A DNA stretch of 64,000 bases from Pseudolabrys sp. (GCA_026125895.1 JAHCKG010000017.1:1-64000), one strand, 5' to 3'. Shown: positions 25,330-33,867, counted from the stretch's first letter. The notes: a model not told the origin generated them from the letters alone. Numbers and translations are program-made.

Positions 25330-26438
25330 CCATGCGGGTCCCAGGCGCGGCCCGGCCGCTGATCGCGTTTCCGGCGCTGCTGCGCAGCCACGGATTCATG
25401 GTCGCGCCGGAGCAGACGGTCAGCTTCCTGGAAGCGGTCGAACTGCTCGGCCCGCGTACCATCGAGCATGTGCGCAAGGCCGCGGTGGCGACGCTGGCGC
25501 CGCACCCCGAACAGCGCCCGCTGTTCGACACGCTGTTCGACATGCATTTCATCGGCGCGGTCGGCGAACCCGGCGAGGACAGTTTCGAACCCGATGATGA
25601 GATGCAGGTGCAGGACGATGTCGGCACCGAAGAGATCGTCGTCGGCGACGAGGTCAACGAAACCGGGCAGACTGCGACCGGCGCGGAAGCGCTTGCGGTG
25701 CGCGAACTGCGCGTGCCGGACGACACCGCCACCTTGCGGCGCTTCGGCGATGCTTTGCCCGATGCCTTGCCGCGTCGGCGCGGCTATCGCCAAAAGGCCG
25801 CGCGCCGCGGCAAGGGCATCGATCTCGCGCGCAGCCTGCGGGCCGCCATGCGCAACGAAGGCGAGGTCATGGACCTCAAGCGGCTGCGGCGTGCTACGCG
25901 ACCTCGCCCCATTCTTCTTCTCATCGACGTTTCTGGCTCAATGAAGCAACGGAGCGACGCGCATCTGGCGCTGGCGCATGAGATCGTCCATGCACTACCG
26001 CGGGTCGAGGTGTTCACCTTCGGCACAAGGCTCACCCGCCTCACCCGCGCGCTGCGACTGCGCAACCGCCAGCAGGCGCTTCGGGAAGCCTCCGGCCTCG
26101 TCGCCGACTGGGACGGCGGCACGCGGATCGGCGATGCGCTCGAAGCCTTCCTCGCGGTGCCGCGCTTTGCCGGCTACGCCCGCGGCGCCAATGTCATCGT
26201 GCTGTCGGACGGCCTCGAACGCGGCGATCCGACGACCATGATCCGCGCCGTCAAGCGGCTCGCGGCCCGCGCCCACCGCATCGACTGGTTCACGCCGCTC
26301 GCTACCGAGCCCAGCTACAGCCCGCAGACCGAGGCGCTGCGCGCCATCCGCCCGCTGCTGGCCTCGCTCGGCGATGCCAGTTCCACCGCCCGGCTGTGCC
26401 GGGACATTCTTGCCATCGGAGACTTGCAAGCAGCATGA
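25326..26438 (+). CDS. VWA-domain protein (CoxE-like)
   Basis: This 370-residue protein has an N-terminal helical region, an acidic middle (DSFEPDDEMQVQDD) and a C-terminal von Willebrand A domain. The MIDAS motif DVSGSMKQRS (DxSxS) is near residue 199, a conserved Thr lies in DWDGGTRIGDA, and LSDGLERGDP follows. CoxE proteins partner with MoxR ATPases to remodel or load metalloenzymes. The start ATGA overlaps the MoxR stop, and the end overlaps the amidohydrolase by four bases. It is soluble with no signal peptide. Confidence 0.92.
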   Translation: MTMRVPGAARPLIAFPALLRSHGFMVAPEQTVSFLEAVELLGPRTIEHVRKAAVATLAPHPEQRPLFDTLFDMHFIGAVGEPGEDSFEPDDEMQVQDDVGTEEIVVGDEVNETGQTATGAEALAVRELRVPDDTATLRRFGDALPDALPRRRGYRQKAARRGKGIDLARSLRAAMRNEGEVMDLKRLRRATRPRPILLLIDVSGSMKQRSDAHLALAHEIVHALPRVEVFTFGTRLTRLTRALRLRNRQQALREASGLVADWDGGTRIGDALEAFLAVPRFAGYARGANVIVLSDGLERGDPTTMIRAVKRLAARAHRIDWFTPLATEPSYSPQTEALRAIRPLLASLGDASSTARLCRDILAIGDLQAA

Positions 26439-27316
26439 CCGGCCTCGTCGACGCACATTTTCATATCTGGCGCCAAGCAGACCTGCCCTGGCTGATGGGG
26501 CCTATGCAGCCGCGCATCTTCGGACCCTATGAGCCGATCCGGCGCGATTATCCCGTCGAGGAATATCTCGCCGATTGCCGGCCGCAAGGCTGCACCGAGG
26601 CCGTCTACGTGCAGGCGAACTGGGCGCCGAACCGGGCGCTGGACGAGGTGCGGTTCGTCGCGGAGTCGGCGCGCCGCGCCGCCTTCCCGATCGCCACCGT
26701 CGCTTATGCCGACATGCTGGCCGCCGATATCCGGCCGCAACTCGATGCGCTCGCCGCCGAGCCTTCGGTGCGCGGCGTCCGCATGCAGTTGCATTGGCAC
26801 GAGAACGCGCTGTACCGCTTCGCGCCGAATCCGGACCTCGCCCGCGATCCGCTGGTTCAGCGCAATACGGCGCGGCTCTCCGACTACGGCTTCAGTTTCG
26901 ACCTTCAGGTGTTCGCCAGCCAGATGGCCGGCGCGGCCGAGCTTGCCAAATCCTGCCCGAACGTCACCTTCGTTCTCCAGCATGCCGGCATGCTGGAGGA
27001 CCTGACACCGGACGGCATCGCCGCGTGGCGCGACGGCATGAAGCTGCTGGCCGCCTGCCCCAACATCGTTAGCAAGCTGTCCGGTCTCGGCACTTTCATC
27101 CGCCGCAACGATGCGGCGCACGTCGCCTTTATCGCCGGCGAGACGCTGGCGCTGTTCGGCGCCGAGCGTTGCCTGTTCGGCTCGAATTTTCCGATCGAGA
27201 AGCTGTGGACAAGCTACGCCGCGCTGGTCGAGGCGCACCGCGCCGCCGTCCCGGCTGCCGATCACGATCACGTCTTCAACAAAACCGCGCGCCGCGTCTA
27301 CAGGCTCGGCCAATAG
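26435..27316 (+). CDS. Amidohydrolase-2 family (TIM-barrel lactonase type) protein
   Basis: This 293-residue metal-dependent hydrolase is of the amidohydrolase-2/COG3618 type, which includes sugar lactonases and 2-pyrone-4,6-dicarboxylate lactonase. The first metal ligands are in DAHFHIW (residues 6-12). Later active-site segments are VRGVRMQLHWHE, VLQHAGMLED and RCLFGSNFP. The last is FGSNFP rather than the more common FGSDxP, so the usual catalytic Asp position reads Asn. That form also occurs in relatives. It probably opens a lactone or cleaves an amide made by the upstream hydroxylase (inference). The ATG at 26435 overlaps the VWA stop. Confidence 0.87.
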   Translation: MTGLVDAHFHIWRQADLPWLMGPMQPRIFGPYEPIRRDYPVEEYLADCRPQGCTEAVYVQANWAPNRALDEVRFVAESARRAAFPIATVAYADMLAADIRPQLDALAAEPSVRGVRMQLHWHENALYRFAPNPDLARDPLVQRNTARLSDYGFSFDLQVFASQMAGAAELAKSCPNVTFVLQHAGMLEDLTPDGIAAWRDGMKLLAACPNIVSKLSGLGTFIRRNDAAHVAFIAGETLALFGAERCLFGSNFPIEKLWTSYAALVEAHRAAVPAADHDHVFNKTARRVYRLGQ

Positions 27317-27335
27317 AACGAATGGGAGGCTCACG

Positions 27336-28184
27336 ATGGCTTTGGAAATCAAAATTCTCGACTACGGCGATATCGAGCTTGAATCGAGCTTCCTCGTTCT
27401 CGGCCGCGATTGCGGCCGCGTCCGCCGCGTTCACACCTTCGGCTTCCTGGTACTGGGCGGGCCCTGGCCGATCGTTGTCGATACCGGGTATCGCCACAAC
27501 CAGATCATGGAGAGCCTCGGCATGCGCGGCCTCCAGTTCCACGAGAACATGATCGAGAACCAGCTCGCGAAGCACGGCGTGCGCATGGGCGACGTGCGTT
27601 ACGTGTTGCACACCCACCTGCATATCGACCACGCCGGCAAGGACGAATTATTCCCGATGAACACCACGGTGATCATCAACCGGCGCGAACTCGAATATTC
27701 GGTGTCCGGCCTGATGCATCCGCAATACCCGGCGCCTGATATCAAGCATCTCGTCGATCGCCTGCACACCCGCGACGCGTTGCGCCTCGAAGACCTCGAA
27801 CTCTCCGGCATGATCGAGCTGTTCCCCGGCTGCTATCTGGAGATGGCCGGCGCCCACACCGAGGGCTCGATGAACGTCCACGTCGACACCGCCGAGGGCC
27901 GCGCCACCATCTGCGGCGACGTCATCTACGATTTCAACGACCAGATCGTGAATCCCTTCCACGAATTGCACGCGAACGAGCCGCGCACCACCGGCAATCA
28001 TGGCGTCTCCAAGCGTGAGGAAAAGGCGGCGATCAAGAAGCTGCTCAACAGCTCGAAGTTCCTGCTGCCGATCCACGACAAGCCGGCGAAAATCGCCCAC
28101 GGCCAGGTGATCGGGCGCATGGACATGACCGTCCCCGGCCCGGTGGTGCAGAGCCTGCCGCCGCGCAACTGGTTCGCGGCCTAG
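27336..28184 (+). CDS. Metallo-beta-lactamase-fold hydrolase, N-acyl-homoserine-lactonase-like
   Basis: This 282-residue protein has the metal-binding signature HTHLHIDHAG near residue 92, a further His in AGAHTEGSM, and an Asp in ICGDVIYDF. It resembles the AHL-lactonase family, whose members open homoserine lactones, but many serve other lactones. Its position among catabolic genes makes a metabolic lactonase role more likely than quorum quenching (inference). A GGGAGG ribosome binding site precedes the ATG at 27336. No signal peptide is visible. Confidence 0.87.
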   Translation: MALEIKILDYGDIELESSFLVLGRDCGRVRRVHTFGFLVLGGPWPIVVDTGYRHNQIMESLGMRGLQFHENMIENQLAKHGVRMGDVRYVLHTHLHIDHAGKDELFPMNTTVIINRRELEYSVSGLMHPQYPAPDIKHLVDRLHTRDALRLEDLELSGMIELFPGCYLEMAGAHTEGSMNVHVDTAEGRATICGDVIYDFNDQIVNPFHELHANEPRTTGNHGVSKREEKAAIKKLLNSSKFLLPIHDKPAKIAHGQVIGRMDMTVPGPVVQSLPPRNWFAA

Positions 28185-28236
28185 CAAACGATAAGGGGCG
28201 CATGGAAAGACGCCCGACGCTGTCGAGGATTTGGTC

Positions 28237-29826
28237 ATGACAACGCATGTCGCCGTCCGTCCGGGCTTTGCCGACCTCATCGATCCGTGGGCGCCCGTGC
28301 GGCAGATCGGCACCGGCTTCCAGTTCACGGAAGGGCCGATCTGGCACCCGGCCGACGGCTACCTCTTGTTCTCCGACATGCCGGGCGATGTGCGCCGCCG
28401 CTACGATGGAGGTGGCATCCGCGAGGTCATGAAGCCGGCCAACAAGTGCAACGGCATGACCTACGATGCCGAGCTCAACCTCATCGTCTGCGAGCACGCG
28501 ACCTCGACGCTCGTGCGCGAGCGGCCGGACGGCCGGCGCGAGGTCATCGCCTCTCATTTCGACGGCATGGAGCTCAACAGCCCGAACGACGTCTGTGTCA
28601 AATCGGACGGCGCGATCTATTTCTCCGATCCCTGGTATGGCCGCATGCCGGTTTACGGCGTCGAGCGGCCGCGCCAGCTCGGCTTCCAGGGCGTCTATCG
28701 CGTGCCGCCGGGCGGCGGCAAGCCGCAATTGCTGGTGGACCGCTATCTGTTCGATCAGCCGAACGGTCTCTGCTTCTCGCCGGACGAGAAGCTGCTCTAC
28801 ATCAACGACACGGTGCAACAGGTCATACGCGTCTTCGACGTGCAACCCGACGGCAAGCTGTCGGGCGGGCGGATGTTCGCCTCGGGCATTTACTCGGCCG
28901 CCGAACCGGGCGTGCCGGACGGCATGAAATGCGATGCGCAAGGCAATATCTGGGTCTGCGCGCCGGGCGGCGTCTGGGTCTATGCGCCGGACGGCGCACT
29001 GATCGGCAAGGTGCGCGTGCCCGAACTGGTCGGCAACCTGACCTGGGGCGGTTCGGACTTCCGCACCCTGTTTCTCACCGCCTCTCATTCGGTCTACACG
29101 GTGCAGACCAAGGTCGGCCCACGCATCGAACCCTACATGCGACAAGGAGCGACCCGCGGTGGATCGGCGCCGCAAGCGGGCGCCAGCGTCGCCCGCAACG
29201 GCACGAAGAAAGCGGCCGCCGGTTACACGCTCGACCCGTCGCGCTGCGCGCTCATCATTCAGGACATGCAGAACGATGTCGTGATGGATGGCGGCGCTTT
29301 CGCCTCGTCCGGCTCCCCCGCCCATTGCCGCGAGCAGAACGCCATCGGCAATGCGTCACGGCTCGCCGCCGCCGCGCGCGCGCGCGGCATCCCGGTCATC
29401 CATGTCTGGTTCGTGGTCGAAGCCGGCTGCCCCGGCGTCACGATGAATGCGCCGTTGTTCGAAGGCCTGGCCGATGCGCGCGCCCTGGTACGCGGAAGCT
29501 GGGGATCGGCTCCTGTACCCGGCCTCGAGGCCCAGCCAGGCGATCACATCGTCGAAAAGCAGCGCATGAGCGCTTGGGAAGGCACCCGGCTCGAGACGGT
29601 GCTCAAGGCGCTCAAGCGCGACATCGTCATCGTCACCGGCGCCTGGACCAACATGTCTATCGAACACACCTCGCGCACCGGCGCCGACAAGGGCTACTAC
29701 ATGGTGGTGCCGGAGGATTGCTGCTCGACGATGAACGCCGAATGGCACACCGCGTCAGTGAACTACGCGCTGCAGAACGTCGCCGTCGTCACCGACAGCG
29801 ACGCCCTGGCGGGATCCTGGAACTGA
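28237..29826 (+). CDS. SMP-30/gluconolactonase domain fused to an isochorismatase-like domain lacking the catalytic Cys
   Basis: This is a 529-residue fusion. Residues about 10-300 form an SMP-30/gluconolactonase beta-propeller (GFQFTEGPIWHPADGYLLFSD, NSPNDVCVKSDGAIYFSDPW, PNGLCFSPDEKLLY). Residues about 330-529 form an isochorismatase/cysteine-hydrolase fold with Asp in LIIQDMQNDV and Lys in HIVEKQRMSAW. Where the family has TNVCV, this protein reads TNMSI, so the nucleophilic Cys is Ser. The second domain may therefore be a non-amidase hydrolase or a structural partner. I used ATG 28237 in place of a TTG two codons earlier. It closes the long plus-strand run and is convergent with another SMP-30 gene. 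Confidence 0.9.
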   Translation: MTTHVAVRPGFADLIDPWAPVRQIGTGFQFTEGPIWHPADGYLLFSDMPGDVRRRYDGGGIREVMKPANKCNGMTYDAELNLIVCEHATSTLVRERPDGRREVIASHFDGMELNSPNDVCVKSDGAIYFSDPWYGRMPVYGVERPRQLGFQGVYRVPPGGGKPQLLVDRYLFDQPNGLCFSPDEKLLYINDTVQQVIRVFDVQPDGKLSGGRMFASGIYSAAEPGVPDGMKCDAQGNIWVCAPGGVWVYAPDGALIGKVRVPELVGNLTWGGSDFRTLFLTASHSVYTVQTKVGPRIEPYMRQGATRGGSAPQAGASVARNGTKKAAAGYTLDPSRCALIIQDMQNDVVMDGGAFASSGSPAHCREQNAIGNASRLAAAARARGIPVIHVWFVVEAGCPGVTMNAPLFEGLADARALVRGSWGSAPVPGLEAQPGDHIVEKQRMSAWEGTRLETVLKALKRDIVIVTGAWTNMSIEHTSRTGADKGYYMVVPEDCCSTMNAEWHTASVNYALQNVAVVTDSDALAGSWN

Positions 29827-29878
29827 GGAAACGCGAACGTCAGCCCTTGCCGCCGCGATAAACGCCGATGCGCCGCCG

Positions 29879-30793
29879 TCAAAAGCCCGCGAACGGCAGC
29901 CGCCCCGGCACCGGCATGTCGGCCTGCAGGATCGTGCCCGTTTCCGACTCGGTGATGTACAGGCGCCGCCGCTCCGGCCCGCCATAAACGACATTCGTGG
30001 TGTGCGTGCCGGCGCTTGAATTGATGCGCAGCATGGGTTCGCCGCGCGCACTGAACAGCCAGACGACGCCGAGCCCGATATGGGCGACGACGAGATTGCC
30101 TTGCTCATCGACCGTGATGCCATCCGGACCGCCGCCGCCGCTGAGCTGGATGAAGGTGCCGACTTTGGCCACCGTGCCGTCCCGCATCAGCGGCACGCGC
30201 CAGATCGCATTGGCACGCGTCACCGCGACGTAGAGCACGCTTTCGCTCGGATCGAGCACCAGGCCGTTCGGGCTGGGGACATTGTCGAGCAGGCAATCCA
30301 CCTCCCCGCTGGCGCGGACGCGGAACACCCGCCCCGTCTGATCGTGCCAGCCGGTCAGGCCCTGATCGGTGAAATACAGGTCGCCGTTCGACGCGAAGGT
30401 CAGATCGTTGACCGCCTTGAGGCGCTCGAGCCGCACGCGGGTGACGAAAGGCGAGACCTTCCCCGTCTCGGGATCGAGCGTGACGATTCCGTGCTTGTAG
30501 TCGGCGATGAAGATGCGGCCGTCGCGGTGGAATTTCAGCCCGTTCGGTTCGCCGTCATACTCGGCGACCAGCGTGAACTCGCCTCTGGCGTCGATGCGAA
30601 ACACGCGGCCCCACGGGATATCCACGCAATAGAGGTTGCCGTCGCGGTCGAAGGCCGGCCCCTCCAGCAGCGAATGCGGCGGCAGCAGGCCGGGCTGGTG
30701 CCGATGCCATTCCGAGTCCGCCTTGGATTTGCGGAAGCGATCGGGCAGCCGCGCGAAGGCGCTGGCGGTGATGGCGGGTGGCGCAGCAAACAC
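29879..30793 (-). CDS. SMP-30/gluconolactonase family protein
   Basis: This 304-residue six-bladed propeller is typical of sugar lactonases. Blocks seen are LLEGPAFDRDGNLYCVDIPWG (split here as LLEGPAFDRDGNL and YCVDIPWG), PNGLKFHRDGRIFIADYKHG, AVNDLTFASNGDLYFTDQGL and PNGLVLDPSESVLYVAVTRA. The Glu in LEGPAF and the Asn in the AVNDL and SPNGL loops are the metal ligands. It hydrolyses aldonolactones or similar lactones. It lies 43 bases downstream of a TRAP transporter on the same strand, suggesting the lactone's acid or the lactone itself is imported by that transporter. The gene is convergent with the SMP-30 fusion at 28237. Confidence 0.9.
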   Translation of the reverse strand: MFAAPPAITASAFARLPDRFRKSKADSEWHRHQPGLLPPHSLLEGPAFDRDGNLYCVDIPWGRVFRIDARGEFTLVAEYDGEPNGLKFHRDGRIFIADYKHGIVTLDPETGKVSPFVTRVRLERLKAVNDLTFASNGDLYFTDQGLTGWHDQTGRVFRVRASGEVDCLLDNVPSPNGLVLDPSESVLYVAVTRANAIWRVPLMRDGTVAKVGTFIQLSGGGGPDGITVDEQGNLVVAHIGLGVVWLFSARGEPMLRINSSAGTHTTNVVYGGPERRRLYITESETGTILQADMPVPGRLPFAGF

Positions 30794-30836
30794 GGGGTGA
30801 ACTCCTCGATCGCGCGGGGGCAGAACCTGCCGGCCG

Positions 30837-32132
30837 TCACTTCATCACGGCCGGCAGCCACAGGGCAATCTGCGGGAACGCATAGAGCAGGAACGAAAAT
30901 GCGATGATGATCGCGCAGTAAGGCAGTGACGCGATCGCCACATCGCCCAAAGTGCGATCGGGCACGATCGACTGGATGGCGAACAGATTGAGCCCCATCG
31001 GCGGCGTCAGCGCGCCGAGTTCGATGAATACGACCAGGATGATGCCGACCCAGACGCCGTTGAAGCCAAGCGTCGCCAGCGAGGGGTAAAGCAGCGGCAC
31101 CGTCAGCAGCATGATCGACAGGCCGTCGATGAACATGCCGATGATGAGGTAAATGACCAGCAAGATGCAGAAGAACAACAGCGGCGAGACCTGCAGGTGC
31201 GCCAGCCACTCGGCGAGACCGTGTCCGATCCCGGACGAGACCACCGCGAAATTGAGGATCTGGGCGTTGATGGTGACGAACATGATGACGGCGCTGGTCA
31301 GCACCGTGTTGCGCAAGGCGCGCCAGAACCCGGCCGGCGTCAGTTCGCGATAGGCCAGCGCCAGCAGCAATGCCAGCAGGCTGCCGAAGCCCGAGGCCTC
31401 CGTCGGCGTCACGACGCCGGTGTACATGCCGCCGATCACCGCAGCGATCAGCAGGATGATGGGAAAGGAATTCTTGGCGGCCAGAACGTAATCGATCTTG
31501 TCGGTCGGCTTCTTCGGCACCAGGCTCGGCTGGATCAGCACGCGCACGACGACATACACGGAGAACAGTCCGGCCAGCACGAGACCGGGCACGACGCCGG
31601 CCATGAACAGGTCGATGATCGATTCCTGCGTCATGGAGCCGTACACGATCAGCGGAATGCTCGGCGGAATCAGAATGCCGAGGCAGCCGCCGGCGGTCAG
31701 CGTGCCGAGCGTCAGGGTGTCGGCATAGCCATGCGAGCGCATCTCGCGCGTCGCCACGGTGCCGACCGTGAGCGCGGTTGCGACCGATGACCCGGCGATG
31801 GCGGAGAACACCGCGCAGCCGAAGATGTTGGTCTGCGCGAGGCCGCCCGGGACGTGGCGGAACAGCCCGGCGATGCCGGAATAGAAGCGGCTCGAAATGC
31901 CGCTTTGCAGGATGAGTTCGCCCATCAGCACGAACAGCGGGATCGAAACCAGGTTGAAGTTGGTCGTCGTGTTCCAGACCACGTCGCCGAAGGTCGGCCA
32001 CAGCATCATCCCCGAAGCGAGGGTAATGCCCATCATGCCGACGAAGCCCATGCTGGCGCCGATGCTGACGCCGCCGGCGATGCAGCCGACCAGCGTCAAC
32101 CCGTAGATCAACAGCGCGTCGGTCCAGCTCAT
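30837..32132 (-). CDS. dctM: TRAP transporter large permease (DctM-like)
   Basis: This 431-residue membrane protein has around a dozen hydrophobic segments and the DctM signatures: IPLFVLMGELILQSGISSR near residue 65, FGCAVFSAIAGSSVATALTVG near 100, and the repeated-half element FIELGALTPPMGLNLF near 375. TRAP transporters use the sodium or proton gradient to import organic acids delivered by a periplasmic DctP protein. It overlaps the small-permease gene by one base (TGATG) and is followed by a lactonase gene. Confidence 0.95.
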   Translation of the reverse strand: MSWTDALLIYGLTLVGCIAGGVSIGASMGFVGMMGITLASGMMLWPTFGDVVWNTTTNFNLVSIPLFVLMGELILQSGISSRFYSGIAGLFRHVPGGLAQTNIFGCAVFSAIAGSSVATALTVGTVATREMRSHGYADTLTLGTLTAGGCLGILIPPSIPLIVYGSMTQESIIDLFMAGVVPGLVLAGLFSVYVVVRVLIQPSLVPKKPTDKIDYVLAAKNSFPIILLIAAVIGGMYTGVVTPTEASGFGSLLALLLALAYRELTPAGFWRALRNTVLTSAVIMFVTINAQILNFAVVSSGIGHGLAEWLAHLQVSPLLFFCILLVIYLIIGMFIDGLSIMLLTVPLLYPSLATLGFNGVWVGIILVVFIELGALTPPMGLNLFAIQSIVPDRTLGDVAIASLPYCAIIIAFSFLLYAFPQIALWLPAVMK

Positions 32133-32662
32133 CAGTCCAGTCCCTGCAGAAGTTCGGTGTCGCGGTGAGCGTCGGCGGTGTCGCGCCCCAGGATCGCCAG
32201 TGCCGTCTGTTCGATGAAAGCGAGCGTCAGCAGGAAGAAGCCGATCGGCAGCACCGCCTGCGGGATGGCCTGCGGCACCTGGAAAGCCTGCAACGACACC
32301 GTGCCGTAGCTCCAGCTCGTCCAGGCCAGCCCAAAGGTGGTGTAGGTGAGCACCGCGCTCATGACCGCGCCGACGATGCCGCCGACGACCTTGAGCGCGA
32401 CCTGCAGCGGCATCGGCAGGCGGTTCACCACCGCCTCAACCCGGAGAAAACGGCCGTGCCGCAGCGTCGGCACCAGGCACAGCAGCGTCGCGGCGGTGAA
32501 GAAATAGCCGGCGAACTCGTCGGAGATCTGCGTCGAGCGGCCGAACAAAGTGCGGCCGAAAACCTCGACGTTCATCAAGAGCCCCATCAGCAGAATGAAG
32601 ATGATGGAAGCGGCGATGGCCACCCGCTCCAGCCGGTCGAACAATGCTGAAATGGCGGTCAT
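32132..32662 (-). CDS. dctQ: TRAP transporter small permease (DctQ-like)
   Basis: This 176-residue membrane protein has the four-helix DctQ layout. The segments are VAIASIIFILLMGLLMNVEVF, then EFAGYFFTAATLLCLVPTL, the middle VALKVVGGIVGAVMSAV, and a last PIGFFLLTLAFIEQTAL. I start it at 32662 (MTAISALFDRLER), as the 17 residues added by an upstream start look like non-coding sequence. It lies 58 bases after DctP and is coupled to DctM by a one-base overlap. Confidence 0.9.
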   Translation of the reverse strand: MTAISALFDRLERVAIAASIIFILLMGLLMNVEVFGRTLFGRSTQISDEFAGYFFTAATLLCLVPTLRHGRFLRVEAVVNRLPMPLQVALKVVGGIVGAVMSAVLTYTTFGLAWTSWSYGTVSLQAFQVPQAIPQAVLPIGFFLLTLAFIEQTALAILGRDTADAHRDTELLQGLD

Positions 32663-32720
32663 GGGCAGTCCCCGTAGAACAGGCGGCGGACCGCCGAAGC
32701 GATCCGCCGCCACCGTTTCT

Positions 32721-33725
32721 TCAGTTGCACGCCTTGATCGAAGCGCTCAGCATCTGTTTGCCGACATCGCCAACCTTGGCGCTCCATTCGTCGGCGATCG
32801 GCTTGGTCAGCTCGCGGAGCTTGGCCTCTTCCGCCGGCGTCGCGTCATGCAGCGTCATGCCCTTTTCGGCCAGCGTCTTGCGCGCCGCCTGATCGGCCTC
32901 GATCATCTCGGCGCGATAGCGCGGCGCCCATTCCTTGGTCTTGGCGATCAGGATGTCGCGCACGTCGGCCGGCAGTGCATCGAGCGCCGCCTTGTTCACG
33001 GCCAGCACCTGATGCGCCAGCGTCAGGTTCATCATGTAGCCGTACTTCGTCACCTCGTTGAACTTCCAGTCCAGCGCCGGCACCGCCGCGGTGAACGCGC
33101 CGTCGACGACGCCGCGCTGGAGAGCGGGAATGACTTCGGCAGGTGTAATGGTGACGCCGGAGCCGCCGACCAGGCGCATCATCTCCGCCTGCTCGCGATT
33201 CCACGAACGAACCTTGAGATTGCGCAGGCCCTCGATGCCGGAGACCGGCTTGGCGAGCCAAAGCTGCTGCGGCGGCATCGCCCAGTGCATGATGGGATCG
33301 ACCTTGAACTTGGTCAGCAGCACCTGCGAGACCACCGGCGTGATCGCCGGCACCGCCTTGTCGTAGAACTTGTCGATCGAGGTGCAGGAGAACGGCATCG
33401 ACAGCGCGTTCAGCTCCGGCACGTCGCCGGCGACGAAGCCGAGCGCGACGTCGCCCATCTGCACCTGATTGCCGGCGGTGATGCGCAGCACGTCGGAGGC
33501 CTTGTAGGGCAGCTCGCTGGCGGCGAAGACCGTGATCTTGAGCCGGCCGCCCGTCGCCTTGGTGACGTCCTCGGCGAAGGCGCGGTGCAGCATCGTCGGC
33601 TTATCTTTGGCGCCGAAGTAGGTGTACAGCTTCCACTCGGCGTCGGCCGCCATGGACGGCGCGGACAATGGCACCAGCAACGCGCCTGCTGCGATCAGCG
33701 CGCGGAACATGTGCGGCAATTTCAT
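32721..33725 (-). CDS. dctP: TRAP transporter substrate-binding protein (DctP-like)
   Basis: This 334-residue periplasmic protein has a signal peptide (MKLPHMFRALIAAGALLV, ending APSMA). Family features include TMLHRAFAEDVTKATGGRLKI, the GLRNLKVRSWNREQAEMMRL segment with the Arg that usually contacts the ligand carboxylate, and a C-terminal LRELTKPIADEW helix. The ATG at 33725 is preceded by a good GGGGAGG ribosome binding site; the open frame extends upstream but lacks such a site. It heads the minus-strand transporter-lactonase unit and is divergent from the DeoR gene. Confidence 0.93.
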   Translation of the reverse strand: MKLPHMFRALIAAGALLVPLSAPSMAADAEWKLYTYFGAKDKPTMLHRAFAEDVTKATGGRLKITVFAASELPYKASDVLRITAGNQVQMGDVALGFVAGDVPELNALSMPFSCTSIDKFYDKAVPAITPVVSQVLLTKFKVDPIMHWAMPPQQLWLAKPVSGIEGLRNLKVRSWNREQAEMMRLVGGSGVTITPAEVIPALQRGVVDGAFTAAVPALDWKFNEVTKYGYMMNLTLAHQVLAVNKAALDALPADVRDILIAKTKEWAPRYRAEMIEADQAARKTLAEKGMTLHDATPAEEAKLRELTKPIADEWSAKVGDVGKQMLSASIKACN

Positions 33726-33788
33726 TGGAATCCTCCCCAGGAAGGCCCGTCGGTTGGGACGATCGCGGGCACGGGGGAAACTCTTGAT

Positions 33789-33857
33789 GCGAATTTGATC
33801 GTTGTCAATCGAATTTGTCGTAGTTTGACGCCGGTTGATCGAGTTTGTTATAGTTGC
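33789..33857 (+). promoter_or_regulatory. Three direct repeats, likely DeoR operator, in the dctP-deoR divergent region
   Basis: The related sites are GCGAATTTGATCGTTGT at 33789, TCGAATTTGTCGTAGTT at 33809 and TCGAGTTTGTTATAGTT at 33839. The last two share 14 of 17 bases. Spacing is 20 and 30 bases, close to two and three helical turns, which would place bound proteins on one face of the DNA. The array is in the 142-base gap between two divergent genes and 10 bases in front of the DeoR start, as expected for autoregulation plus control of the TRAP operon. Confidence 0.55.
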
Positions 33858-33867
33858 GGGAGCACCC

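Noticed and set aside
28287-29861. A 524-codon plus-strand frame overlapping the SMP-30 fusion
   Set aside because: It is out of phase with the fusion gene and is Arg/Gly/Ala-rich without motifs; the fusion frame has both domains intact.
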